Assembly (NCBI GenBank): GCA_949130495.1
Contig: OX422211.1
Span: 338,215,504-338,279,503 of the forward strand
Length of the DNA stretch: 64,000 bases
Origin: Sambucus nigra
Taxonomy: Eukaryota > Streptophyta > Magnoliopsida > Dipsacales > Adoxaceae
Direction: 5' to 3'
The translations under genes and the position numbers were made by a program. Of the stretch, positions 11,451 to 22,511 are shown piece by piece. Under the pieces are notes generated by a model, which was given only the letters and a program-made list of their open reading frames with translations, did no database searches and had not been told where the DNA came from. Position 1 is the first letter of the stretch, and every line of letters starts with the position of its first letter.

Positions 11451-11529
11451 GTGAGTTTTCATATTTGATATTGGTCGTATATTATTTATGCCTTCCTTAA
11501 TTTGTACTGACTTGGTTCTTTTCTTACAG
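11451..11529 (+). other. Intron in the Tat-1 antisense gene
   Basis: GTGAGTTTTC at the start, a T-rich run before the end, and TTCTTACAG at the acceptor define a 79-bp GT-AG intron. Removing it joins SLAL to FLVDYNQMLDK in phase 0. The Tat-2 antisense gene has a phase-0 intron at the equivalent point (57430-57513), between HRSIQ and GLVAMHHLAN. Confidence 0.75.
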
Positions 11530-12171
11530 TTCCTAGTTGATTATAACCAAATGTTGGATAAGGATGAACATCTATGTTCTTCTTTAGGAGAAGTAGAGGA
11601 GGCCTTTGAGGGTCTTAAGAAATCTATGGAGGAGTCCGAATAAACTTTGGAGATAAAAAAGAAGGCTTGGGAGGAAAAGACCAAGGCTATCGAAGAAGTG
11701 CGGCAGAGAGCTGATGAAACTCTAACTGTGGCTACCTTGGCCTATTCTCAAGCTGAGCGCAGGGCAAAGGTTGCTGAAGAGAGGGTAGTCAAACTGTCTG
11801 CTGACCTTTATGTTAAGAAGGCCAAAAGAAAGAAAACCAGAGAGCCATCCTTCAATAACGGCTGGGATAAGGTCATCTCTGCTACTTCTAGCCAAATAGT
11901 GTATGCTAAGAGGAAATTATTCAAGGACGATTAGTCGAAAGCTTTGAGGGAAGTTGGCACTGCTGAAGATTCAGAGCTATATCTGAGGCACGACACAGGC
12001 TCCCCTCCTAACCTTGATGATGAAATTTATAATGATGTAGGTTTGGGGAAATCCTCTATGGAAATTGAGTCAATTATTCCTCTAGTCGATCAAGACAAAG
12101 CTCTTGTTGACTCAGTTGCCCCTTTTGACGACCAAAAGATAAATCCTGAGGTAGGGAAGGATAAGAAGAAG

Positions 12172-12370
12172 GTGCAAAATTGTTTGGCTTCTAGTCTTTA
12201 TATTTTTCACCTTTCTTTTGTCTTCTTTTTCTCTTGTTCTGATTTACCTATTTATAATGTTGCCATTTATCAATGAAAGAACTTTTTCTTTAATTAACGT
12301 GTCACTTTTTAATATTTAGTTGTTACTCTGTCTCCTTTTATTGTTGATCAATTATTTCTTTATCTTTTAG
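12172..12370 (+). other. Possible second intron in the Tat-1 antisense gene
   Basis: The donor is AAG|GTGCAA and the acceptor TATCTTTTAG. Splicing would join DKKK to FITKMEQFTS in phase 0. The reading frame also continues about 35 codons into the interval and ends, so the upstream part could instead be a complete C-terminus followed by a separate unit. No equivalent was identified in Tat-2. Confidence 0.45.
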
Positions 12371-13303
12371 TTCATTACCAAGATGGAACAATTTACTTCC
12401 ACTGGTTCCAACCTACTCAAATGTTGTAACAATCTATTTAAAGCTAGTCATTTGGACTTGACCGATGAACAATTAAAAGACTTACTCAGCACAGACGTTT
12501 CTAATCAAGAAAGGGATGCATACACTTATCTCAAATTCCCTCTTGATCGGGTTGTGGCCAATAATATTCCATACTCTGAGATGATTAAGGACTTGCAGGC
12601 AGACCATAATGAAACCAAAGCTTTACTGCATGTCGATTATGAAGCTAAGTACAAAGCATTGAGTGAAGGCTGGGGTTTTGAGAAGAAATTAGAAAAATAT
12701 GCTTCTTCTTATAGGAAAAAAGAGTTCTTATTGAACCGCGAGGTTGATGAATCTAGATAGATCACCCAACTCTTGGAGGAGGAGAATAATAAACTCCGGA
12801 ATGAGTTGGAGACTTTGAAACAGTCTTTTGTTAGGGGTGCCGATGAAGGTGCCTTCTTTTTAGAGAATGAGAATACCAGACTAATGGAAGAACTAAAAAC
12901 ATTGAAGAAATCCAAACCTGTGAAATCTTCCAGACAACAAAGAACGTTCCGGCCAACTGTTGAAGAAACTAGGACCATGAAAACCTTAGCTGACTAGGCT
13001 ACCCAATTAAAAGTAAAGAATCAAGCTATTACCGACATGTCTACAAAACTAGAAGCTAAGTATAAAGCTATTTCCGACCAATCCATTCAGTTGAAGGTGA
13101 AGGATAATGTTTTGAAGAAACTTCAACAACGAGTTGAAATGTTAACTTTTTAATTTCACAAACAACCCAGAGAGGTGTGGATGGAAGGCTACAACGAAGA
13201 TTTAGTCCATGTAGATGATCACCTTGCTCAGGCCCATCGTGAAGGCTATAAATAGGGTTCGACCAATTGCTTGAATTTGCTTAAGCAAGATCGTAATAGC
13301 TAA

Positions 13304-14403
13304 TTGTGGTATTCTAACGATCCTTTCTGTTAGATTGTGATAATACCCCTTCAAGTTGGATACCTGTTGATTTTATTCCCCAATGCTTGATCATAAAATA
13401 CTTAGGGGACTATGGTTTACATGATGTTCATGAGATAGTCCATCCTCCTCACCTAATCAATGCACCGAGCAGCAAAAATAGAAGAATGTTAAGGTATTTT
13501 AACTTTATTAGTTCTCATTATACTTTGGATGATCCTCTTAATGGAATGGAAAGAGTACAGCCAGCTCAGCCAACTTCCAAATCTCAACAAAAACGTCATG
13601 TTGAATCATTCTTATGTATTTTGTTATTCATTTGAATGTAATACATTTTATATGAATGAAAATCCGTATGTTTATTTCGTTAACTTATGATTATTTTAAT
13701 CAATCAGTCAACTTGTGATTGTAATGCCATTGATTCTACTAATGCACTTAGATATATTAATCTAAATTTAGCATTAGTTATCAGTGGTGACCAATTATAT
13801 GAGGAATATATGTTTGTATTCCAGTATTTTGGAATGTTAACATGTCTTCCTATATTTAACTAAGTCGGGTAAAACTTATTTGTAACTTTTTTAGTTGTAT
13901 ACGAAGTTTTACAGGCTTTTTGTTCTTGACTTGTCAATGATAAAGTCATACATTGAAGTAAATTGTTCTTGAACTTAGTCGAATAATACTTCTTGTTCAT
14001 GACTTGTTTATATAAATCCATATAGGAAGTAATAGTTACTTCTTGTTCGTGACTTGTATGTACGAAATCATGCAGGAAGTTTTCATTCGAGCGAGAAATA
14101 ATTGTGCCTCAAGCTGTTGGTGCATCTGGAATTTGATACATTCAACCTGATTTAGTATGCTCTGCTGATCGGCAGCTAATAGGCAGATAAGTTTGACCTG
14201 ATTAAGTATGTTTGTATTGTTAATCGGCAAGAGCTAAAGACCAAGAGACATTCGTACTTGTTATTTTTGTGTGATGTATATCGTCGTACTCCGAAAATAA
14301 ATCAAAAAAATTAAAGGGACTAAAATTAATATTTTATTGAAACTTGAATCATAGTCATGTGAAATATAGAGCAAAAGAAATACAATAATAAAAATCCCTT
14401 TAA
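13304..14403. other. Convergent intergenic region of Tat-1 with short tandem-like repeats
   Basis: This is the space between the 3' ends of the antisense gene and pol. An open stretch at 13387-13635 may be a degenerate tail of the antisense gene, but I recognise no motif. Around 13920-14090 the word TTGTTC(A/G/T)TGACTTG repeats, and two adjacent copies of a unit of about 50 bp occupy 13989-14088. Tat-2 has a much larger minisatellite in the same position. Confidence 0.5.
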
Positions 14404-14796
14404 TCATTGATAATAATCTTAGAGGTGCTAGGCATTACAGAGGTTTTTGAATTCTTACCCTTTCAAAGTCTCAAGTCGATAGGTTCCTGCTCGGATGATG
14501 GCGAAATTGCGATATGGTCCATGCCAATTAGTCTCAAGCTTGTTGTTCTTCTGGATGACCTTATTAAGAACATAGTCACCTTCTTTAAGGTTGGTCGGGT
14601 TAACCCTTTTATTATAAAAGTGAGCAGTTCTGTGTTGGTAAGCAGCATTTCTCAGGGCAGCATCTTCTCGGACTTCCTCCAACATATCTAAATCTAGTCG
14701 CTACATCAAGTCACTAGTTGGAGAATCAACATTCAGTACCCCGTGGGTTGGTAGGCCTATCTCGGTTGGTATCATGGCCTCAGTCCCAAATTCAAG
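14404..14796 (-). pseudogene. Tat-1 integrase C-terminus (left of the copia insertion)
   Basis: On the minus strand this continues the integrase cut at 23570. It begins LEFGTEAMIPTEIGLPTH, passes LEEVREDAALRNAAYQHRT and GDYVLNKVIQ, then KLETNWHGPYR, and ends with a degenerate HL.DYYQ before the stop at 14404. Tat-2 has the same succession (AYQHRT, VGDLVLKKALQ, LHPNWHGPYK, HLKKYY). Several stops interrupt it. The join to the other half is clear because TPYML at 23580 precedes this segment in the family's usual ETP(Y/F)ML.(F/Y)GTEA(M/V)IP order. Confidence 0.85.
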
Positions 14797-15854
14797 TGTA
14801 AGGACATGTTTTATAAATGTTCGGGTAAGTATCTAGGCATTTTAGATTTATCCTAGATTCTAGAATAAATGGCGTATACCGCTAAGTCCGCTCATCTTAG
14901 CACAATCATATTTTGACGTTCTTAATACGAATTCGGTAGGGTTTCACGCACCCATCTTCATCAACACCATGCATCATGGTCATCGTCTTCAACATCGTGC
15001 ATAGTGGTCTTTATCGTGTTATGGTATATAAGATGCTGAAAAGACTGAAAGACTGGACCGATCTAGTTTTTCCCAAAATCGAATCGATACGATGACTTTT
15101 GAATCTCTGCATAATTTGGCAAACCGGACCGATCTAGATTTGGAAATAATCAAAGTGATCCGGGTAGATTTTTTATACAAAAAATGCCTTCCGATCGGAT
15201 CGATCCGGAGCTGGAAAAAAATGAACCGATCCGGCTAGTTATTTTATACAAGAATAGTTATCTGCTTGGACCAATCTAGTGATCCTTTTCGGATCGGTCG
15301 GACGGGCTCAGAAAAATCCGACGCATCAGATTTTGTTATCTTCTATAAATTCCCCCTTTAGAGTTTGTTTTGTTTAAGACTTTGAGGAAACACTTTATTG
15401 ACTTAATATGACAAGTCTTCATATGTTTCAAACACAAACACTTTCAGATCCACAAACACTCATAATCATATGTGTGAATCATTCTAAACCCTAAATACCC
15501 ATTCATGGAGCTTCTTGTGTTGAGAAGAGGGCTCTCTACACTACTAAACTTGGAGCATCTTGAGGGAGCTCTTACTGACGACAACGAACCGGTGCCTACG
15601 GGTCTTCTCTTGTCAAACTGTAATTCTCTATGTAAGTAAGTGTTTACAAAACATATTGAAATAAAAAGGTTTTGCCCCTTTGGGGGATTTTTCCTATTTT
15701 ATTGTGTGTGATTGATCTTTGCTTGATGTGAATATGTTGAACGTCGAATCAATCACCTTTAGAAGCATGACTTTGATGTGTGTTTAAATCTGGTTATTTA
15801 AAATTTGGATTTAATTAAATTTATTTCTCCGGTTGAACAAAAAGAGCACTCTCA
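14797..15854 (+). repeat. Copia-1 5' LTR
   Basis: It starts TGTAAGG and ends CTCTCA, just before the primer-binding site. It pairs with 22512-23569 at the same length. A TATA box (CTATAAAT, 15343-15350) is conserved in both copies (23059-23066 in the other). The 15040-15310 part is rich in degenerate GATCGG/CCGATC words. Confidence 0.92.
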
Positions 15855-15857
15855 AAT

Positions 15858-15870
15858 TGGTATCAAAGCC
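15858..15870 (+). other. Copia-1 primer-binding site
   Basis: TGGTATCAAAGCC lies three bases after the 5' LTR. It matches the initiator-methionine tRNA primer site (TGGTATCAGAGC) with one mismatch, the usual primer of plant copia elements. Confidence 0.85.
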
Positions 15871-15964
15871 ATTTACACACTTTCATCGTATAATTTTCCG
15901 CAAAGTTATTTTTTCTAAATGTCAATTCTTTAAAAATTAATTTCTTGAAAAGGAGTTTGTTCAA

Positions 15965-17866
15965 ATGGAAAAATAATTTAATAAAATTTTAACTTTTGAC
16001 GGGTCTAATTATGCATATTGGAAAGCCCATATGAAATCCTCTCTTCAAGCCATTGATGAACGTGTGTTGATTCTTGTCGAAAATGGGTGGACACCTCCCA
16101 TTGTCACTGTTGAAAATGTGATGACTTTAAAATATGTGGCTCAATGGACCAATGATGAATTTAAATGGTCCACGTATAATTATAAAGGACTTAGTGCCAT
16201 TTCTGGATTCGTCAAGCATGGGATGTTCTTCAACTTACCCATGAAGGCACGAACACTGTTAAAGAATCAAAACTGCAAAACCTAACTACACAGTTTGAGA
16301 CTATAACTATGCTTGAGGATGAATTTTTTGATGAATTCTATGCATGATTGTCTAATATAGTTAACACGAGTTTCAACCATGGTGAGCACATTCCTAATGC
16401 ACGTGTAGTTAAGAAAATCATGTGTTCTTTGCCTATGCGATTTATCCCCAAAGTCACTGTGTTAAATTCTTTAGGAAAATTGAACACTCCTAAATTAGAA
16501 GAATTAATAGGTGATCTTCAAACCTATGAAATAGATATGTTTCCTAAAGCTGTTAAAGAAAAAGATAAAGGGATATCTCTTAAAGCCCAAGCCAAAAAAA
16601 AAATTGAGTCAGCTAGGAGGAGGGTAGAATCATCTAAACAGAGTGAGGAAAATACGTAAGATTCTGATTTTGACTTCGATGCAAATGATTTGTCTTTGTT
16701 TGCAAAGAATTTTCATAAATTTCTCAAGTTAAAAAATAGTGGTCGGGTTAATGAGAAAAATAAAAATGTCAAGAATTTTGAAAACGAAAGACACACCCAA
16801 GAGGAAAGATGAGAGATGCTATGAGTGTGACGGTAAGGGTCATAGAGCTTTTGAGTGTGCTACAAGGCTGAACAGACTAGCCAAATAAAAAGGCAAAGAT
16901 GTTCTTAATGCTACCGTGACTGAAGAAAGCGAGGTAGAGTTGGTGAATTCAGGAGAAGAATCATGAAATGAGTGCAACTTCACCGCATTCATGGCTAGCC
17001 ACGTGAGAGATTCTGATGCACCTCACGACGATGAGGATGCCTCTTCGCATGGAGACCTCGATACTGAGAGTGAGAAAGAGGATGCAGGGAGTGATAGCGA
17101 GAGTGACCTTCATCGCGCTTATACTGACTTATATGCTGATTCATTTAAAATGAAAAAACATAATAAAGGTTTAGTTCTTAGGATTGCATCCTTAGAAAAA
17201 GAGTTAGGAGAGATGAGAGAGAGTGAGTCCTCCTTATGCACCACTTTGAAAGGGAGAGGGTCTGTTTGTGGAGAGAGAGAGAGAGAGAGATTATTTGGAG
17301 AGAGAGAGTTTATTTGGAGAGAAAGGGAAGAGTTTTAAAAAAGTCAAAGGGGACTTGACAAAGAAAGTGGATAATCTGATGAGAGGCCTATATGCATCCA
17401 AATAGGCTCATGAGATTTTGGAGGACCTTGTTGCCCAGCTCACTCATGATCTTGAAAGAGAAAGGGAAGTCAAGGTTCAAATCGAGAATAGATCTGGAAA
17501 GATGGAAAAGATGCTCCTCGCCCCTGCATTAGGATTTGGTGAGAGTCCTGGAATTGGTTTTGATGGTGCATCCACTTCACAAATTACACTTGGACTAGTC
17601 CCTAAGTTTACTATGAACCCTTATAGTCATCCACCAAAACACGAGAAAGTTATTCGGCCAAGAAAAGCAAACCGAGGTAGGCATCAGACTATGTACTTAT
17701 GTACTTATTGTAAGAGGAAAGGCCACCTGAGAGAGTTTTGCTATAGTTTGGATCGAACAGGACTTACTTATGCTCCATCACACCCCACGAGTAATCTCAC
17801 GAGACTAAGAGAGCAATTTGAGTTTTTAGTTACGACTTTTCAGGGTTTAATGGGAGAATTCCAATA
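15965..17866 (+). pseudogene. Copia-1 gag, broken
   Basis: The capsid/nucleocapsid region starts MEK with a stop as codon 4, then FDGSNYAYWKAHMKSS, the usual copia gag opening. A zinc knuckle CYECDGKGHRAFEC (16817-16858) keeps all four ligands. An acidic Ser/Asp-rich stretch (16991-17120) and a helical segment follow. A second Cys/His motif, CTYCKRKGHLREFC, lies near 17700. Stops occur at several points, and a GAGAGA microsatellite (about 17270-17292) interrupts the spacer. A gag this long with two knuckle-like motifs is compatible with the SIRE group. Confidence 0.8.
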
Positions 17867-17882
17867 GTTATCTAGACCGTGT

Positions 17883-19130
17883 GTGGATACTACTAACTTT
17901 GTGACTAGAACCATAAGAAACAAGGGCAAACAAAAGGTTACTTCCACTTGGGTACCTAAAAATGACAACAAAGATCTTATTGCTCATGTTGCTCTGAAAG
18001 CTCAAAATACCTCGCAGTGGTATTTTGACAGCGGGTGTTCTAGACACATGACTGGTGACGTCTCATTTTTTACCTCCTTAGTGGATCGCAAGGAAGGTAA
18101 AGTCACTTTTGGTGATGGGAGAAGGTATAGCATTGTAGGACGAGGTACCATAGATATACCAGGGTTCCTTAACCTAGAAAATATATTGTACATCAAAGGT
18201 TTGAAGTAAAACCTTCTCAGCATCAGCCAGTTGTGCGACGCTGACTTTGCAGTTAAGTTTGACCGGGATACTCGTAATGTTTATGATCAAGCCGATAAAC
18301 TTGTATTGCAAGGGGTGAGGATAGTATATAATTGTTATGGGATAATTTCCAAGTCCTTAATTGTCTACAACAGCGCCACGATCACTCCTATGGATCTGTG
18401 GCATCAACATCTAGGTCATGTGAACGTTAGAGATTTAGATCGATTAGTAAAAAAGAACCTAGTACATGGCTTACCATCTCTTGGAAGACCAACTTCCACA
18501 GTTTATGGACCCTATCAGTTGGGAAATTAAATTCGTAGCCTCCACAAGAAGGTTAAATTTCATTACTACCTCCAGGGTACTTGAGTTAATTCACATGGAT
18601 CTTACGGGTCCTACTCATATATAAAGTATAGGTGGTAAGAGGTATATCCTCGTGATGATGCACGATTTCTCTAAATACTCTGTCGTAGGTTTTTTTAGGG
18701 AGAAATCAGATATTATTGAGTTCATAATGACCAAATGCCTTGTCCTACAAAACCAACACGGTATTACTATCAATAGAATGCGTAGTAACAACGGCACTGA
18801 ATTTATGAAGCTTAAAGTAGATCTTTACTGTGATAGCCTTGGAATTAATATATCTTTACTGTAATAACCTTGGAATCAAACATGAGTTTTTGGCCGTAAA
18901 GACCCCTCAGTAAAATGCGATCATTGAGAGGAAGAATCGTACGATTCAAGAGATGGCTAGATCTATGCTTCTTGGTTGTAAAGTTTCTAGGAGATTTTTG
19001 GCAGAGGCGGTGTCTACCTCATGCCATACATTGAATAAGGTTTACTTGCATCCACACACACTTAAGACGCCTTATGAATTGTGGATTAGAAATAAGCCCA
19101 ACCTGGTATATTTTCGTGTTTTGAGGAGTA
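17883..19130 (+). pseudogene. Copia-1 protease and integrase region, broken
   Basis: The protease shows WYFDSGCSRHMTG with an intact catalytic Asp (about 18020-18060) and a VTFGDG flap-side motif. The integrase N-terminus has LWHQHLGHVNVRDL (pre-integrase His motif) near 18400. The core shows HMDLTGPT and GGKRYILVMMHDFSKYS, then RSNNGTEFM with the second Asp converted to Asn in RS(N)NG, and a degraded third block. A short stretch of about 30 bases is duplicated near 18820-18870 (CTTTACTGTGATAGCCTTGG twice, slightly changed). Multiple stops and frameshifts exclude function. Confidence 0.8.
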
Positions 19131-21013
19131 AATGATAAACCTACGGGATAGAGAGAAATTAGTAAAGTTTGACTCCCGGAGCGATGAGGGAATACTATTA
19201 GGATATTCATCGAACAGTAAAGCATACTGAGTGTTTAACCTGAGCATCTTTAAGGTTATGGAGTCAATTATCGTCACCGTGAAAGATGATGAACCTCCGG
19301 CATTAGTTTACCCCAGTCATTTGTGTGAGGATGAAGACCTTTATGGTAATGATCCTCTTGTCCCTCACACACCCAGGGTGGACCCTACTCCTGTCTTAGG
19401 GGACACACCTACTTGGGTTCGCAAAAGTCATGATCCTACTGCTATTCTAGGAGATCCCACTCTAGGGTTCAAGACACGTGTTCAGCTAGAGAACGCTGTC
19501 ATTCATATCTGTTACACATCCAAAGTCGAGCCCAACACCTACAAAGAAGCACTCAAAGATAAACACTAAAGAACGATGTCTGGGAACTTTTCCCCTGACC
19601 TAGTGAGACTAATGTGATTAGTACCAAGTGGATTTTTAAGAATAAAATGGATGAAAATTATACGATTATCCGTAACAAGGTTAGGTTGGTCGCTCAGGGT
19701 ACACACAGATTGAGGGTGTAGACTTTGAGGAGACATTTGCTCCTATTGCGAGGCTTGAGTTCGTCCACTTATTATTCGACATCACATGTCATCTGAGCTT
19801 TAAGTTATATCAGATGGATGTTAAGAGTGCCTTTCTGAATGGCATTATACAGAAGGAAGTTTACGTGGAATAACCAAAAGGGTTTAAAGACCCTAAGCAT
19901 ATAGGATACGTCTATTATCTGAGAAAAGCCATGTATGGTTTGAATCAAACACCCCGTGCTTAGTATGAGAGGCTTACTTCCTATCTACTATCCGTGGCTT
20001 TAAGAGAGGGGGAGTTGATCAGACGTTATTTGTCAGGAGAGATGACGTGCTATTTTGGTTGCCCAGGTCTATGTGGATGACATAGTCTTTGGATCCACGT
20101 GCTCCCAACATGCTCATAGCTTTGAGGAGGAGATGAAGATTGAGTTTGAGATTAGCATGGTTGGTGAGCATACATTCTTCCTTGGTCTCCAGGTTCGTTA
20201 GCTAGAGGATGGTATGTTCATCTCCCAATCCAAGTATGCTAGAGACCTCATGAAGAAATTTAGTTTGGACTCCGCTAAGAACGCACGTACACCTATGAGT
20301 ACATATACAAAGCTTAGTAAGGACACTTCAGGCAAGGACGTTAAGCAATCCTTGTATCGGAGAATGATAGGCAGTCTTATCTATTTGACTACTAGTTATC
20401 CCGACATCACCTTTAGTGTTGGAGTTTGTGCACGATATTAGGCGTCCCCCAAAGAGTCAAACTTACTCTCTCTAAAATGTATTATCAAATACGTGAGTGG
20501 GACTCTTTCTTACAGTATTTGGTATTCCTTCGATACTAATGGCCGACTATCTGCCTATTCGGATGTCAATTGGGTAGGGAATGTATATGGATGTAGGAGC
20601 ACATCTGGTGGGTGTTTCTTCTTTGGTTCTTCTCTTGTCTCTTGGTTGAGAAAAAAGCAAAACTCCATCTCTTTGTCCCCTGCAGAGGCTGAGTACATAA
20701 CCGCCGGGAGTTATTACACATAACTTCTGTTGATGAAGCAGATGCTAGAGGATTATGGGATATCACAGGACACCATTACTATTTCCTGTGATAACACGAG
20801 CGCGATACACATATCCCATAATCCTATCCAGCACTCGCGCACAAAACACATTAGGATACACGAGCACTTTATCCATGAGCTTGAAGAAGAAAAGGTCGTA
20901 TCCTTGAGTTTTGCATCTACCACCTTCAGTTAGCCGATATTTTTATAAATCCTTTAGATGCCCTTAGATTCGAGAGTCTTAGGAGATCTTTAGGTATTTG
21001 CACAGTTGACTAA
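19131..21013 (+). pseudogene. Copia-1 reverse transcriptase and RNase H, broken
   Basis: Recognisable blocks are SKVEPNTYKEALKD before the polymerase, QMDVKSAFLNG-like sequence near 19810, MYGLNQTPRA (19930), and the catalytic YVDD at 20070-20081, intact. RNase H shows YSDVNWVG, STSGGCFFFGSSLVSW and SLSPAEAEYI, then CDNTSAIHISHNP and the HSRTKHI end motif. The last recognisable codons end at the TAA of 21011-21013. Frameshifts occur near 19570, 19700 and 20000, and stops are frequent. Confidence 0.85.
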
Positions 21014-22511
21014 GGGGTCGTCACCATGTCTAGAGTAGGATGCATATTTCATATTCATATCCTTTGATTCCTATCTCTAGATTTTATCATGTGTATCTTT
21101 ATTTGTTTGATCTTCTTTAGAAAATTTGAAAAATCCAAAAAGATTTTAGTTTTTAAAACCTTTTGAAAAAGCCAAAAAGATTTTCGTTTTATAAATTTGT
21201 TGAAAAAAACAAAAAGAGTTTTGTATTTTGTTTAGACCATTTGTGGATGAACATTTAAGATAGCCATAGTCACAACTTCATTTCATATTCCACGTGACTG
21301 TTTGATAGTGATTTGAGATGCTACATCATTTTATCCATGTGCTTTACATTGATCGGAGTATTTGAGATGTGAGTATTGTACTTGCTTTTCACATATTGTC
21401 TTGAGTGTTTCCATCTCAATTTTGTCTATGCAACGATCCAAATGCGATAAAACTTGACAAGATAGTAGTGCATATAAAAATCGTTTAACGTGAGGATTTA
21501 AGTGAAATAAAATATGATGAGTGAATCACAAAAAAAGGGCTACGATAGTTCAAAATTTACTCGTCGAACAGCCACCATTTGAAAAAGAGCCCAAAAAATT
21601 AAATGGTAAGAAAAAGAAAAATATGCCAAATCAAATAGGCCAATAGGTTTTAGTTTCATCACCTCAAAAGAAAAATATAATGTTTAATTATTTCTGAGGG
21701 AGTTTGGATGGAAAGAAATGAAAAATGGGTTTGCAAGTCCTTGAAAGTCATGAAAAAACGTTTCAAATATTTTGGATGTTATTGGTGTGAAAATCACTTT
21801 GAGCTTTGATTTGTTGATTTGATTGAGTTACTTACTTTTAATTCCACAATTTTTACACCTAAGGAAGATGTTGAGTTCATTCGTTAGGAATATCCAACAT
21901 TCATCGTGCACTTATGTTATGGTTGTATGTGTTTATTTTCCTGTCGAATCTGCTCACAACCCTACATTTCCACTATCATCGACTTGGTTGTTTTAGTGTA
22001 GTTTCTTGGTGTGATTCTTTGTTGTATATTTTGAAAGTAAAATTTTAAATTTTCAAAAAGAGAAAGTGGTTCTTCTTGTGACAATCTCCATTTGCATTTA
22101 TTTTTGTTCTTCTTTTTGTCTATTTGGGGACATCATAAAAAGGGGGAGAACAAATTATGGGGGAGATATTATGGAAGAGATAGTTTAATTATTTTAATTT
22201 TCTAATGATTTGAGCTTAATTTGATATTTTATTTTTTTTATCATTATATATCAAACTGTTACGCTTCACGAGTATCTGTTTCTTGCCTCATGTGTGTAGG
22301 TACCAAATTGAGGATTCTATTTGCACTCCCCGAGGAGGACATAGAAAGTTTAAAGAGTTTTGAAGATTTGAAGATAATTGAAGTCATGTCATCCATTTAG
22401 TATTTCCAGTTTTTGGGTTTAATGGGGATATTACTCTGTATGACATTTGTTTTTTTGGGAACATAATTCGGATTTTTTATGTATGTACGGGCATAGACAT
22501 ATGGGAAGATT
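21014..22511 (+). other. Copia-1 long non-coding 3' region
   Basis: About 1.5 kb lies between the end of RNase H and the 3' LTR, with no supported ORF. Three degenerate copies of a unit with AAAAAGCCAAAAAGATTTT-like sequence lie at about 21120-21235. Purine tracts AAAAGGGGGAGAA and ATGGGGGAGAT occur near 22138-22168. Additional internal polypurine tracts in this region are known for SIRE-type elements. Directly before the LTR only a weak tract (GGGAAGAT) remains. Confidence 0.6.

Larger units (their letters stand above)
10187..13303 (+). pseudogene. Tat-1 antisense gene (Transposase_28-like / coiled-coil protein), broken
   Basis: It starts at an ATG in good context (GAGCCATGG) and is broken by several stops. 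Around 10300-10450 it encodes FPPNPFLLHFCQYFDIIPP followed by a degenerate NTxRVV. This matches the domain annotated in plant genomes as putative gypsy-type transposon protein (Pfam Transposase_28); the conserved Trp after NT is a stop. Next come an acidic Ser-rich region and a basic cluster (KKP..PLKRLRR, near 11190-11245), then long charged helices predicted as coiled coil (11530-11930 and 12380-13150). A clear intron lies at 11451-11529, and a second possible one at 12172-12370. It is convergent with pol. Its homologue in Tat-2 (55723-58128) shares domain order and intron position. Function is unknown. Confidence 0.7.
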
